Of a DNA stretch of 64,000 nt, positions 45,224 to 54,591 are shown in pieces (position 1 is the stretch's first letter; every line of letters begins with the position of its first letter). Origin of the DNA: AP-15 sp963796155. Lineage in GTDB: Bacteria > Pseudomonadota > Alphaproteobacteria > ATCC43930 > CGMCC-115725. Where the stretch lies: NCBI GenBank assembly GCA_963796155.1, contig CAWCKT010000057.1, positions 62,001-126,000 on the forward strand, in the 5' to 3' direction. The notes under the pieces were generated by a model. The model had not been told where the DNA came from and did not search any database. It saw nothing but the letters and a program-made list of their open reading frames with translations. A program made the translations under genes and the position numbers.

Positions 45224-45549
45224 CCGACGACAAGCGCCTGTGGCCGAGGTTCAGTCCGGAAATCAACTTCGGGCACATCCTGCAGGCCAGCGTCATCCTG
45301 GTGACGATCGGGGGAGGGGCGCTCACAAGCTATCTGAGCCTCCGTTCGGATATACAGCAGGTGCGGGCCGATCTCACGGTCAAGGTCAGCGAGCATGAAG
45401 TGCGACTCGCCACGATCGAGCACGCAAGCGAAGACCAGCGCAAAGAGGTGCACGAATTCCAGGCCGAGATGCGGTCGTCGATCTCTCACGTGACCGACAT
45501 ACTGAACGATGTGCGGATTCAACTCGGGCGTCGGTTGCCCCATAGTTGA
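45220..45549 (+). CDS. Holin-like membrane protein with coiled coil
   Basis: A 109-residue protein with a short cytoplasmic N-terminus (MTDDKRLWPRFSPEINFG), one transmembrane segment (HILQASVILVTIGGGALTSY) and a long coiled coil (LSLRSDIQQVRADLTVKVSE... RKEVHEFQAEMRSSI). Such small proteins lie beside endolysins in alphaproteobacterial prophages and are annotated as holins or lysis accessory proteins. It ends the phage gene block. The start overlaps the previous stop. Confidence 0.6.
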   Translation: MTDDKRLWPRFSPEINFGHILQASVILVTIGGGALTSYLSLRSDIQQVRADLTVKVSEHEVRLATIEHASEDQRKEVHEFQAEMRSSISHVTDILNDVRIQLGRRLPHS

Positions 45550-45796
45550 CCGGCCGAAGAGCAGCCATACCTGCGGTGCGAAAATATTCTACTAAAGCTT
45601 AGAGGTTTGGGAGTATTGCCGATGACGATCGCGCACCTATCAAATCCACCCGCCTTATTGGTTAGTAGTGTGGAGTTGACGTTGACTACTCGAAGGGCGT
45701 TGAGTTCGTTGTCCGGCTTGGAATGTCCGCTAATGTTCGACTGATATTCAGGGATCAGGGTGGAGCGGTGATTCCTGGCGGACCTGTGGCGGCATA

Positions 45797-46078
45797 GTGA
45801 TAAATGACAGTCCGGCGACATTTGAAGCCACGTTGTCAGCCGATGGACAATCGGTGCTGATTGTTCCGAAAGCGTTGGGATCGACCATCCTTCGCTATGT
45901 TTATTGCAGTTACGTAACCGCCAACCTGATCGTCAGGATCACGAACCGCGTCGGGCCACTCCGGCCACATACTAGTGTCCGCGAATCTGTACTCGACTAT
46001 CTCCAGGCCATCGACGTCGATTATCAGCCTCGGTCGATCGAGGATATCATCGGTTACGTGGGGGCCGATCGTGCGTAA
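45797..46078 (+). CDS. Hypothetical protein
   Basis: A 93-residue frame from GTG 45797: INDSPATFEATLSADGQSVL, then YVYCSYVTANLIVRI and a C-terminal helix (ESVLDYLQAIDVDYQPRS). The sequence looks natural, and its GC content is lower than that of the phage genes. No ribosome-binding site is obvious and no family is recognised. It may be a remnant at the edge of the phage element. Confidence 0.4.
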   Translation: MINDSPATFEATLSADGQSVLIVPKALGSTILRYVYCSYVTANLIVRITNRVGPLRPHTSVRESVLDYLQAIDVDYQPRSIEDIIGYVGADRA

Positions 46079-46449
46079 TCGAAGGCGCCCTGGAGAACCT
46101 AGTCCACGATGGCTATGTTCGACAGAGCGGCGAGTTTTGGCTGCCGTTGAACCCAGCTTCGGGATCCTTCGGTTTCGATTTGTCGTCTCGGAACTCCCGA
46201 TGACATTGGCGTCGGATGTTAAAGTTAGAAGTGGCGGCGAACCTCAACGACAGCCCTTCAGTGATCGGTTGCTCTCTCTCCGTCGGATCAGGCTGATAGC
46301 TCGTTGGTCAGCGCGGAGATCGAAGGCACGAAGAAATATGCTCCTGCCTTGGGCACAATGAAGTTCTGGGCCATCACCAGCATGCTGCGTCGGCTGCCCG
46401 TCGGATAATTCGGGAATGGTTCGTCCGTCGTGCGGGGGTTGGTTTGCTG
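46079..46449. other. Gap without recognisable genes
   Basis: Between the hypothetical gene and the peroxidase remnant, no frame gives coherent protein and no strong hairpin or repeat is visible. Base composition is mixed. It may be the decayed boundary of the prophage-like element. Confidence 0.4.
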
Positions 46450-47570
46450 TTAGCCAATAACCGGGTCAAACCCAACGATCACTCTGGGATCGTTGGCCGT
46501 CGTTGAGCCGCCGGCCGGAATGGACGCATTTGAAATGACCGGCAGGGACTGTGGGCCCCCCGGGCGGAATACCCTGCCGAATGATGCGACGCGGCGTGAG
46601 GGCGTTTTCGGGGATGTCCGCTCGCGGATTGGTCTTGCGGATATGCGCACCAAACGGGCATCTCCGCTGCCCTTGGTCGTTTGAGAAGTCAAAGTTATTG
46701 TTCTGCTGGGGATTTGTGGCGATTGCCAAATCATCCTGACTGGGCGTCAATGCCAACGGCGCGCCACTCTTCGACCGCCCGATCAAACGTGCGCCCAGGA
46801 GTACCGGATCGACTCCAAGCGGGTTGGCAGCGCTTAGTATGAACGCACCGAACTCCGGCACCAGCTGCTGAAGTTGTCGGAACACCATAGACGAGCCGTT
46901 CCTCATCCACGGTAGCGTAGCGAATCGGGTCCTCCGCCCGGATTACCCAAGCACGAACAGGCCAGGGTCGACCATTTGCTGCCCGGGAAATGCCGTAGTC
47001 AGCCCGTTGATCCCCGGCTGCGAGATGCCGTCCCGCCAACCGAAATGCTCGTGCCCTGCGTCCCAACCCGGGCGCACGTTGCCGGCCCGGTCGAAGGTGA
47101 CCGTCGCGGCGCCCCCGATAATGCCGCGTAGCGTGTTCCGGTGATCAGAAACACGCCGTGAATCGTAGCCGCGAGGAATTGGGCGTCCCAGGTACTTGGC
47201 TCGTTCTGATCGACAGGGTCGCCAACGGCGCCTGCCCGGGCTGTGGCGCCGGCTGCAAATGAGGTGTCGTCCAAATCAACTCCAGGCAGCAGCGTCTTAA
47301 TACCAGCGTGCGTGAACCCGATATTTACCCCAACCAGAGGCAGTAGATCTGTTTGGCCCCTTGTTTTGCGCGTCTGAAGCAAGAGTTCACGCTGATGCAC
47401 CAATTCGGTGGTGGTGATGCGCCGCGCAATCGCGGAACGAAGCAACCTTTTGAAGGCAGCGGCGTCGTTGATCTGAAAGAAGACGAACCTTTCCCATTTC
47501 TTCTGCAAACCGATCAGTATGTCGTCTTGTATTTCATGCAGCTCGAGAGCCGATGAGCTGGCCGGTGTCG
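46450..47570 (-). pseudogene. DyP-type peroxidase, multiply frameshifted
   Basis: Read from the right, three frames carry pieces of one DyP-type heme peroxidase in order: LHEIQDDILIGLQKKWERFV, then LVGVNIGFTHAGIKTLLPGV and IHGVFLI; next GHEHFGWRDGISQPGINGL and VDPGLFVLG, ended by a TAA; then MRNGSSMVFRQLQQLVPEFG, RCPFGAHIRKTNPRADIPE and RRIIRQGIPPGG; last DPRVIVGFDPVIG at 46450. The GxxDG heme-site motif is kept. No clean start is left. The gene is inactive unless several sequencing errors are assumed. Confidence 0.8.
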
Positions 47571-47702
47571 CCGTTGGAGTGGTGTCATGTCAATCTGGAT
47601 GATCATTATTTCCTGTTCCGCACGGATTGCCGAGGGAACCACCTAAGGCGTCGTTCCTAAATAGAGGGCGCGCCGACGCTCGGAGGTAGAATAGCATGTG
47701 GG

Positions 47703-48053
47703 ATGACACCCGAAAAGCACTACAGCAATCCTCCGCGAGATCAGCTGTCGGAGCACGTTTGCGGCTTGATCGCGAGGCTGGCTCTGGCCATCGTGCAGCG
47801 CGAGGCGAGGAGGAGCACACCGATGGTCTCGAGAGCGGGGATGAGGATCGCGGTCCTCGCGGCGCTTCTGTTTGTGACTGGCTGCGGCAGCACCCGCTTG
47901 GCTGGGTGCCAGTGCCCCAAGCCGGTCGCGTACGACGAAGCGACCTTAAAGGAAATCTCGCAGGCATTGCGTGCTTTACCGGCGGACAACGTCCTTCATC
48001 AAGCGATGGAGGATTACGAGAACGAGCGCGACGACCTTCGATTCTGCCCTTGA
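47703..48053 (+). CDS. Small lipoprotein (possible outer spanin)
   Basis: The open frame of 116 residues contains an internal start at 47841 that gives MRIAVLAALLFVTGCGSTRL, a lipoprotein signal with lipobox V-T-G-C. The 50-residue mature part (CQCPKPVAYDEATLKEISQA... DYENERDDLRFCP) is polar. The longer form from ATG 47703 would bury the signal, so 47841 (or 47823) is likely the true start. A similar layout is seen in phage Rz1-like lipoproteins, so it may be a displaced lysis gene; this is inference. Confidence 0.5.
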   Translation: MTPEKHYSNPPRDQLSEHVCGLIARLALAIVQREARRSTPMVSRAGMRIAVLAALLFVTGCGSTRLAGCQCPKPVAYDEATLKEISQALRALPADNVLHQAMEDYENERDDLRFCP

Positions 48054-48089
48054 GCCCTTATCCTGGAGTACGGGACCGCGGGTCGCCCC

Positions 48090-48266
48090 CTACCGAATCA
48101 GGGTCAACAAGTGGCGACCCAGCACCAGACACGCTGCCAGGCAAATGATCATCAGCGGGATGTAGTTGAACTTGCCCGGCCGGTATGGTCGGCGATCGAG
48201 CACAATGGCGGCTGCGAGCAATAGCGTACAGCCGCTGAAGGCGATGATCGTTGCGGCCAGGTTCAT
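48090..48266 (-). CDS. Small two-helix membrane protein
   Basis: A 58-residue protein from ATG 48266: MNLAATIIAFSGCTLLLAAA (first helix), IVLDRRPYRPGKF (basic loop), then YIPLMIICLAACLVLGRHLL (second helix). The pattern of two membrane helices with a charged loop is clear. A longer start at 48308 adds polar residues and is less likely. Function unknown. It lies between the lipoprotein gene and the aminotransferase gene on the opposite strand. Confidence 0.5.
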   Translation of the reverse strand: MNLAATIIAFSGCTLLLAAAIVLDRRPYRPGKFNYIPLMIICLAACLVLGRHLLTLIR

Positions 48267-48391
48267 TTGTGGGTCGGAGACGCACCGGGAGCCGGCGCCA
48301 CCCATCAAACCTCGCTCTGCGACACCATCATCCTCGCCAAAGCGACCACCGCCGGACTAGACTTCGGCATCCAAGTCGCCCAGGCCCGCGC

Positions 48392-49708
48392 ATGTCCGAA
48401 GAGTTCTATCGCATCAAGCGCCTTCCCCCTTATGTTTTCAACGAGGTCAACGCGCTGAAAGCCAAGGCGCGCGGCGCGGGGCGCGACGTGATCGATCTCG
48501 GCATGGGAAATCCCGACGCTCCGACACCGGCGCACATTGTCGCCAAGCTCGTCGAAGCGGTGCAGAACCCGCGAACTCACGGCTATTCGGTATCGCGCGG
48601 CATTGCCGGCCTGCGCCGCGCCTGTGCCGCCTATTATGCCCGCCGCTTCGGGGTCGAGCTCGACCCGGAAAGCGAGGTCATCGTCACCCTCGGCTCGAAG
48701 GAGGGGCTCGCCAACCTCGCCCAGGCCATCACCGCGCCAGGTGACATCGTCCTCGTGCCGAACCCGTGCTATCCGATTCATGCATTCGGCTTCATCATGG
48801 CGGGTGCTTCGGTGCGCCACGTGCCGGTCGGCCCGGAATTCGACTTCCTCAGCGAACTCAAAAAAGCGGTCCAGCACAGCATACCGGCGCCGCTCGCCAT
48901 CGTCCTCAACTTCCCCGCCAACCCGACTGCCCAAACCGTCGACCTCGACTTCTATGGCGAGATCATCGCGTTCTGTCGCCGGCACAACATTATTGTGCTG
49001 TCCGATATCGCTTACGCCGAACTGTACTTCACCGGCACACCGCCGCCCTCGATCCTCGAGATTCCCGGCGCTCGCGATATCGCTGTCGAGTTCTCCTCAC
49101 TCAGCAAAACCTATTCGATGGCGGGCTGGCGCATCGGGTTCGCCGTCGGTAATACGCGGCTGATTGCGGCGCTGGCGCGGGTCAAATCCTACCTCGATTA
49201 CGGCGCCTTCACACCGATCCAGGTCGCGGCGACGGCGGCGCTCAACGGCCCTCAGGATTGCATCGCCGAAATTCGCGAGCGCTATCGCGCCCGCCGGGAC
49301 GTGTTGATCGATGGGCTGCGCCAAGCCGGTTGGGAGCTGCCGGTGCCCGAGGCGACGATGTTCGCCTGGGCGCCGATCCCACCAGGCTTTCAGGCAATCG
49401 GCAGTCTCGCTTTTTCTAAGTTGCTGCTCGAGCAGGCCAATGTCGCGGTGTCGCCGGGCATCGGCTTTGGCGAATATGGCGAGGGTTTCGTCCGCATCGC
49501 CCTCGTCGAGAACCGCCAGCGCCTGCGCCAGGCGAGCACGCAACATCAAGGCCTTCCTCTCGGGCCGCAACGACGTCGGCGAACTGCGCGGCAACGAGCG
49601 GCGCCTCGCGACGGCCGGGTCATAAGATCGGCGACGCAACGCGTCGAATCTCGTCACATCGGAGGCGCGCCAAGTCGGCGAGAGCCCTCCGGGTTTGACT
49701 TCGCCTGA
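48392..49708 (+). CDS. PLP-dependent class I aminotransferase (C-terminus frameshifted)
   Basis: A fold-type I aminotransferase of the alanine/LL-diaminopimelate type. It has FYRIKRLPPYVFNEVNALKA, DLGMGNPDAPTP, VTLGSKEGLANLAQAI, NFPANPTAQ, the lysine in FSSLSKTYSMAGWRIGF that should carry PLP, and GEYGEGFVRIALVENRQRLR at the end. The family normally ends ...RQAVRNIKAFL; that sequence (RNIKAFLS) is present one frame over at about 49535-49562. An extra base near 49530 therefore replaces the last dozen residues by a 55-residue basic tail. ATG 48392 gives the usual N-terminus. Confidence 0.85.
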   Translation: MSEEFYRIKRLPPYVFNEVNALKAKARGAGRDVIDLGMGNPDAPTPAHIVAKLVEAVQNPRTHGYSVSRGIAGLRRACAAYYARRFGVELDPESEVIVTLGSKEGLANLAQAITAPGDIVLVPNPCYPIHAFGFIMAGASVRHVPVGPEFDFLSELKKAVQHSIPAPLAIVLNFPANPTAQTVDLDFYGEIIAFCRRHNIIVLSDIAYAELYFTGTPPPSILEIPGARDIAVEFSSLSKTYSMAGWRIGFAVGNTRLIAALARVKSYLDYGAFTPIQVAATAALNGPQDCIAEIRERYRARRDVLIDGLRQAGWELPVPEATMFAWAPIPPGFQAIGSLAFSKLLLEQANVAVSPGIGFGEYGEGFVRIALVENRQRLRQASTQHQGLPLGPQRRRRTARQRAAPRDGRVIRSATQRVESRHIGGAPSRREPSGFDFA

Positions 49709-49747
49709 TGCGCTCCCTATGTTCCGGTCCTCGCGAGGGACATGCGC

Positions 49748-49873
49748 ATGAAGATCGTCAATTCGTTGAAGTCGCTGAGAAAACGCGACAAGAACTGCCG
49801 CATCGTGCGGCGTAAGGGGCGCGCCTACATCATCAACAAGACCAATCCGCGGTACAAGGCGCGCCAGGGCTGA
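49748..49873 (+). CDS. rpmJ: 50S ribosomal protein L36 (C-type minus zinc ligands)
   Basis: A 41-residue protein: MKIVNSLKSLRKRDKNCRIV, then RRKGRAYIINKTNPRYKARQG-type ending. This is the alternative L36 form (ykgO-like) that lacks the full set of zinc-binding cysteines. Its length and sequence match the family closely. An ATG two codons upstream (49742) is also possible. The glycolate oxidase operon begins 27 bases after its stop; a 12-bp palindrome (49876-49887) lies between them. Confidence 0.95.
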   Translation: MKIVNSLKSLRKRDKNCRIVRRKGRAYIINKTNPRYKARQG

Positions 49874-49900
49874 CTCGGCTATAGCCGGCGGATCGCGCCG

Positions 49901-51388
49901 ATGAAGATGCCGGCGCCGGACGCGGCAGTGCTGCTGCGCCGCCCCGAGATCGTCGAGGCGCTTAGGCACATTGTCCCGGGGGAAGGCGTTATTGTCTCCG
50001 AAGCGGAGCGGCGAGCCTATGAGAGCGATGGGCTGACCGCCTATCGCCAGCTGCCGATGGTCGTCGTGCTGCCCTCGCGCGTCGAACAGGTCGCGGCGGT
50101 GCTGCGCTATTGCAGGGAGATGGGCATCAAGGTGGTCCCGCGCGGCGCCGGCACATCGCTCTCCGGCGGTGCTTTGCCCTTGGGTGACGGCGTGCTGCTC
50201 GGGATGGCCAAGTTCAACCGCATCCTCGATATCGATTACGACAACCGTTGCGTCGTCGCCCAGCCCGGCGTCACCAATCTCGCGATTACCCAAGCGGTCG
50301 AAAACTCCGGATTCTTTTACGCGCCGGACCCGTCGAGCCAGATTGCCTGTACGATTGGCGGCAACGTCGCCGAGAATTCGGGCGGGGTGCATTGTCTCAA
50401 GTACGGGGTTACCACGAACAACATTCTCGGCATCGAGATGGTGCTGATGGACGGCGAGGTGATCCGGCTCGGCGGCAAGCACCTCGATGCCGGGGGCTAC
50501 GACCTGCTCGGCGTGTTGACTGGATCCGAGGGGCTGCTCGGGGTGGTCACCGAGGTTACCGTGCGCATCCTGCCAAAGCCGACGGCCGCGCGAGCGCTGC
50601 TGATCGGCTTTGCCACGACCGAGGATGCCGGCGAATGCGTGGCCGCCGTGATCGCCGCCGGTATCATCCCCGGCGGCATGGAGATGATGGATCGGCCGGC
50701 GATCCACGCTGCCGAGGCCTTCGTCAACGCCGGCTACCCGCTCGATGTCGAGGCGCTGCTGATTGTCGAACTCGACGGCCCGCCGGCCGAGGTCGAGCAC
50801 CTGATCAGCCAAGTCGAGGCGATCGCTCGCGACCACCGCGCCAGCGAAATCCGGCTCAGCCGCGACGAGGCGGAGCGGCTCGCCTTCTGGTCCGGGCGCA
50901 AGGCCGCCTTCCCGGCCGTCGGGCGCATCTCGCCCGATTATTATTGTATGGACGGTACCATCCCGCGTGCCCGGCTGGCCGAGGTGCTGAGCCGGATACG
51001 GGCGCTCTCCGACCGGCACGGGCTCGCGGTGGCGAACGTCTTTCATGCCGGCGACGGAAATCTTCATCCGCTCGTTCTCTACGACGCCAACAAGCCCGGC
51101 GAGGTCGAGCGTGCCGAGGCTTTTGGCACCGATATCCTTAAGCTCTGCGTCGAAGTCGGCGGCGTCCTGACCGGCGAGCACGGGGTCGGGGTCGAGAAGC
51201 GCGACCTGATGGGAACGATGTTCGACGAAAGCGACCTGGCGCACCAGCAGCGCCTGAAATGCGCCTTCGACCCGGACGGGCTGCTCAATCCAGGCAAAGT
51301 GTTTCCGCAATTGCACCGCTGCGCCGAGCTCGGCCGCCTTCATGTGCATGCAGGCCGGCTGCCGTTTCCCGACCTGCCGCGTTTTTGA
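49901..51388 (+). CDS. glcD: Glycolate oxidase subunit GlcD (FAD-linked)
   Basis: Catalytic FAD subunit that oxidises glycolate to glyoxylate. The 495-residue protein has the VAO-type FAD domain: PRGAGTSLSGGALPLGDGVL, DPSSQIACTIGGNVAENSGG and LTGSEGLLGVVTEV. The FAD-oxidase C-terminal domain has GLAVANVFHAGDGNLHP and VGGVLTGEHGVGVEKRDLM with the catalytic histidines. FDPDGLLNPGKVFP closes the core. It is the first gene of the glcDEF operon and overlaps or abuts glcE. Confidence 0.93.
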   Translation: MKMPAPDAAVLLRRPEIVEALRHIVPGEGVIVSEAERRAYESDGLTAYRQLPMVVVLPSRVEQVAAVLRYCREMGIKVVPRGAGTSLSGGALPLGDGVLLGMAKFNRILDIDYDNRCVVAQPGVTNLAITQAVENSGFFYAPDPSSQIACTIGGNVAENSGGVHCLKYGVTTNNILGIEMVLMDGEVIRLGGKHLDAGGYDLLGVLTGSEGLLGVVTEVTVRILPKPTAARALLIGFATTEDAGECVAAVIAAGIIPGGMEMMDRPAIHAAEAFVNAGYPLDVEALLIVELDGPPAEVEHLISQVEAIARDHRASEIRLSRDEAERLAFWSGRKAAFPAVGRISPDYYCMDGTIPRARLAEVLSRIRALSDRHGLAVANVFHAGDGNLHPLVLYDANKPGEVERAEAFGTDILKLCVEVGGVLTGEHGVGVEKRDLMGTMFDESDLAHQQRLKCAFDPDGLLNPGKVFPQLHRCAELGRLHVHAGRLPFPDLPRF

Positions 51389-51402
51389 ATTGGGCGGGGC
51401 TC

Positions 51403-52635
51403 GTGACCCGCGTCGCCCCTGCTGATCTCGGCGAATTGCGCGATGCGATCGGCGAGGCACTCGCTGCGGAGGAACCGCTCGAACTGACCGCCGGCGCGAC
51501 AAAACACGGGCTCGGCCGTCCTCTCCAACTGCCGCGCACTCTCGATCTGTCGGGCCTTGCCGGAATCCGCGACTACCAACCGAGCGAGCTCGTCCTGACC
51601 GCCGGCGCCGCCACCCCGCTTGACGAGATCGAGGCCGCGCTCTCGTCGGCCCGGCAAATGCTCGCCTTCGAGCCGCCGGATTGGGCGGAACTCCTCGCCC
51701 TTCCGGCCTTAGCAGTGGGCCGGTCCACGCTCGGCGGCGCACTCGCCTGCAACCTCTCGGGACCACGCCGGATCAAGGCAGGCGCAGCACGCGACCATTT
51801 CCTCGGGTTTCGCGGCGTCAGCGGCCGCGGCGAGGTGTTCAAGGCGGGCGGCAAGGTCGTCAAGAACGTGACCGGATACGACCTTTGCAAGTTGATGGCG
51901 GGCTCCTACGGGACGCTCGCCGCCCTTGAGGAGGTGACGGTCAGAGTGCTGCCGCTGCCGGAGGTCATCTGCACCGTGATGCTCTGCGGGCTCGATCCCG
52001 GAGCAGCGGTAAAGCGCCTAACCCGGGCGCTCGCCTTGCCGCATGAGGTCTCGGGTGCGGCTTATCTACCATCATCTTTGGCTGCGGCGTCGGCTCCGCT
52101 CTCCGGATTGTCCGGTGTCGCGGCACTCCGTCTCGAGGGGCCACTTCCCTCCGTCGCCTTCCGCCGTGAGCAGCTGTTGGCCGAACTTGCCTCGGATTGC
52201 GAATGGGCGGTGCTCGAACCCGAAGCCTCCAGCGCTTTCTGGCGATCGATCCGCGATGCGGTGCCGCTTTCCCGACCCGGCGATCGTACGCTCTGGCGCG
52301 TCTCGGCCGCGCCAAGCCGCGGCGCCGAGCTCGGCGAGGCGATCACCCGGGGGCTCGATGCCGAGTGGTATCTCGACTGGGGCGGCGGGCTGATATGGGT
52401 TGCAGTTGCCGGGGCCGAGGACGGGGGCGCCGAGGTGATTCGCGCCGCGATCCGCGGACAAGACGGGCGCGGCACAGGCCATGCCACCTTGATCAGGGGG
52501 TCGCCGGCGCTGCGCCGTGCCGTCCCGGTGTTCGAGCCGCAGCCTCCGCCGCTCGCCGCGCTCGCCGCTCGGATCAAGGATGGCTTTGATCCCCGCCGGA
52601 TCCTCAATCCTGGGCGAATGGTCGAGGGAGTCTGA
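51403..52635 (+). CDS. glcE: Glycolate oxidase subunit GlcE
   Basis: FAD-binding companion subunit of glycolate oxidase, 410 residues. LELTAGATKHGLGRPLQLPR, STLGGALACNLSGPRR and FKAGGKVVKNVTGYDLCKLM are GlcE signatures (a shorter FAD domain than GlcD). FDPRRILNPGRMVEG ends the protein. The GTG at 51403 is chosen because GGGCGGGG precedes it. A TTG at 51385, overlapping the glcD stop, is the alternative. GlcF starts 5 bases after its stop. Confidence 0.9.
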   Translation: MTRVAPADLGELRDAIGEALAAEEPLELTAGATKHGLGRPLQLPRTLDLSGLAGIRDYQPSELVLTAGAATPLDEIEAALSSARQMLAFEPPDWAELLALPALAVGRSTLGGALACNLSGPRRIKAGAARDHFLGFRGVSGRGEVFKAGGKVVKNVTGYDLCKLMAGSYGTLAALEEVTVRVLPLPEVICTVMLCGLDPGAAVKRLTRALALPHEVSGAAYLPSSLAAASAPLSGLSGVAALRLEGPLPSVAFRREQLLAELASDCEWAVLEPEASSAFWRSIRDAVPLSRPGDRTLWRVSAAPSRGAELGEAITRGLDAEWYLDWGGGLIWVAVAGAEDGGAEVIRAAIRGQDGRGTGHATLIRGSPALRRAVPVFEPQPPPLAALAARIKDGFDPRRILNPGRMVEGV

Positions 52636-52639
52636 GCGG

Positions 52640-53941
52640 GTGCGGACCGATTTCACGGCCGAGCAGCTCACTGACCCCGATATCGCGGCATCCGAGAAGG
52701 TGCTCCGGACCTGCACCCATTGCGGGTTCTGCACCGCAACCTGCCCGACCTACGTCTTGCTCGGCGACGAGCTCGACAGTCCGCGCGGGCGCATCTATCT
52801 GATCAAAGACATGCTCGCGAGCGGCGAGCGGGTTACCGCCGATACCGTCAAGCATATCGACCGGTGCCTCTCCTGTCTCTCCTGCATGACGACCTGTCCC
52901 TCCGGCGTCAATTACATGCACCTCGTCGACCACGCGCGGCGCTGGATCGAAAAGAATTACCGCCGGCCGCGAGGCGAGCGCATCCTGCGGCGGTTTCTCG
53001 GCACGGTTCTGTCGCGGCCATTGCTGTTTCGCCTGTCGCTGCGCTGCGCGGCGGTCGCCAAACCCCTGGCACGGTTTCTGACCGGCCCGCTCGCGCCGCT
53101 AATAGCGCTCGCCCCGAGCTCGGTCCCGCCTGCCTCCCCGACGGACCGGCCACAAGTTTTTGCGGCTGAAGGCGAGCGGCGGATGCGAGTCGCGCTGTTG
53201 CCGGGCTGCGCGCAGAAGGTGTTGGCGCCGGAGATCAACGAGGCGACGATCCGGCTGCTGACCCGGCACAGTTGCGAAGTCGTGGTCGCCCGCGGCAGTG
53301 GCTGTTGCGGGTCGCTTGCGCACCATCTCGGCCAGGAAGGGGCGGCACTCGATTTTGCGCGCGCCAACATCAACGCGTGGGAACGCGAGCGTCTTGCCTC
53401 CGGGCTCGACGCCATCGTGATCAACGCCTCGGGTTGCGGCACGACGGTCAAGGATTACGGCTTCATGCTGCGCGAGGATCCAGCCTATGCTGAGAAGGCG
53501 GCAAGAATCGCCACACTCGCCCGGGATGTCACCGAGTTGGTCGCGACGCTCGGCCTCGGCCGTCCGGCGCGTGAGGTTCCTGCCACCGTCCGGCGCGTCG
53601 CATATCACTCTGCCTGCTCGATGCAGCACGGGCAGCGACTCCACGCCGAGCCCAAGGCGCTTCTCGCCGCGGCAGGGTTCGAGCCGCTCGAGGTGCCGGA
53701 AGGACACCTGTGTTGCGGTTCGGCAGGAACCTATAATTTGCTGCAACCCGAGATCGCCGCAGCTTTGCGCGACCGCAAGCTCGCCAACATCGCCGGCACC
53801 CGGCGGGATCTCGTCGCGACTGGCAACATTGGCTGCATCACCCAGCTCGCGCCCGGTTGCGACGTGCCGGTGGTGCATACGGTCGAGCTCCTCGACTGGG
53901 CCACCGGCGGGCCGCCGCCCAAAGCGCTGTCGGCACCTTAG
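52640..53941 (+). CDS. glcF: Glycolate oxidase iron-sulfur subunit GlcF
   Basis: Electron-transfer subunit. From GTG 52640 it is 433 residues. It has two ferredoxin-type clusters, CTHCGFCTATCP and CLSCLSCMTTCP, and two CCG (cysteine-rich) domains with GSGCCGSLAHHLGQEG and EGHLCCGSAGTYNLLQ. These pass electrons from the flavin to the quinone pool. The start is close to the glcE stop with GAGGGAG upstream. Its last bases overlap the stop of the convergent TVP38-family gene. Confidence 0.93.
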   Translation: MRTDFTAEQLTDPDIAASEKVLRTCTHCGFCTATCPTYVLLGDELDSPRGRIYLIKDMLASGERVTADTVKHIDRCLSCLSCMTTCPSGVNYMHLVDHARRWIEKNYRRPRGERILRRFLGTVLSRPLLFRLSLRCAAVAKPLARFLTGPLAPLIALAPSSVPPASPTDRPQVFAAEGERRMRVALLPGCAQKVLAPEINEATIRLLTRHSCEVVVARGSGCCGSLAHHLGQEGAALDFARANINAWERERLASGLDAIVINASGCGTTVKDYGFMLREDPAYAEKAARIATLARDVTELVATLGLGRPAREVPATVRRVAYHSACSMQHGQRLHAEPKALLAAAGFEPLEVPEGHLCCGSAGTYNLLQPEIAAALRDRKLANIAGTRRDLVATGNIGCITQLAPGCDVPVVHTVELLDWATGGPPPKALSAP

Positions 53942-54591
53942 CAGGCTCGCCGGCGGGCGATCGCCGGGATCAACAGCGATAGGGACAGTGCCACGGCCCC
54001 GATGAGGGTCGGCACGAACCAGTTCGCCACGCCCAGCATCAGGCGCTCCCCGGCCGTGCCGAGATCCACATAGGCGATCGTCATCGGCAGCTGGCCCACC
54101 AGCGATCCAAACGCGTAGGCCCCGAGCGGCAACCGTGTCAGTCCGAGCGCATAATTGGCCACGCTGTGCGGCATGACGGGGATCAACCGCAGTACTGCTA
54201 CGGCGCGCCAGCCGCCACGCTCGACGATGGGTTCGAGACGTCCGAGATCGGTCACGCCCGAATTGACATAACGCGCTACGAGAAAACCCGCCGCCGCGCC
54301 GCCGACGCTGCCTAACGCAGCCCAAACGATCCCCCACCAGATCCCGAACATGAGCCCGGCGACGACCGCCAAGAGCGCGCGCGGGATGAACAGCAGGCTG
54401 GCCACGATGTGGACGGCGAGGAACCCGAGCGGAGCTGCCGGGTAGCGCTCGATCGCCGCGCTGATCGTAATAGGGTCGAGGACCGCTCGCCAGCGCCAGG
54501 CGGCTGCGGCGCCGATTGCCAGCAAAGCGAGCGTCGTGAGCCGCGCCGTCCGGCGAACTACGGCCGACGGCACGTCAGGTTTCGCCGTCAT
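53938..54591 (-). CDS. TVP38/TMEM64 (DedA-like) membrane protein
   Basis: A 217-residue inner-membrane protein. It has several hydrophobic helices and the SNARE-associated/DedA-like core: FIPRALLAVVAGLMFGIWWG, GSVGGAAAGFLVARYVNSG and VLRLIPVMPHSVANYALGLT. This family includes lipid scramblases. The start at 54591 shares one base with the stop of the upstream glycosyltransferase (TGATG), so they are coupled. The pairing suggests a role in membrane lipid or lipid-linked sugar handling, which is inference. Confidence 0.88.
   Translation of the reverse strand: MTAKPDVPSAVVRRTARLTTLALLAIGAAAAWRWRAVLDPITISAAIERYPAAPLGFLAVHIVASLLFIPRALLAVVAGLMFGIWWGIVWAALGSVGGAAAGFLVARYVNSGVTDLGRLEPIVERGGWRAVAVLRLIPVMPHSVANYALGLTRLPLGAYAFGSLVGQLPMTIAYVDLGTAGERLMLGVANWFVPTLIGAVALSLSLLIPAIARRRAC

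Noticed and set aside
49097..51766. 889-residue open frame antisense to the aminotransferase end, rpmJ and glcDE
   Set aside because: It spans several well-supported genes on the opposite strand and has the low-complexity look of a GC-driven shadow.
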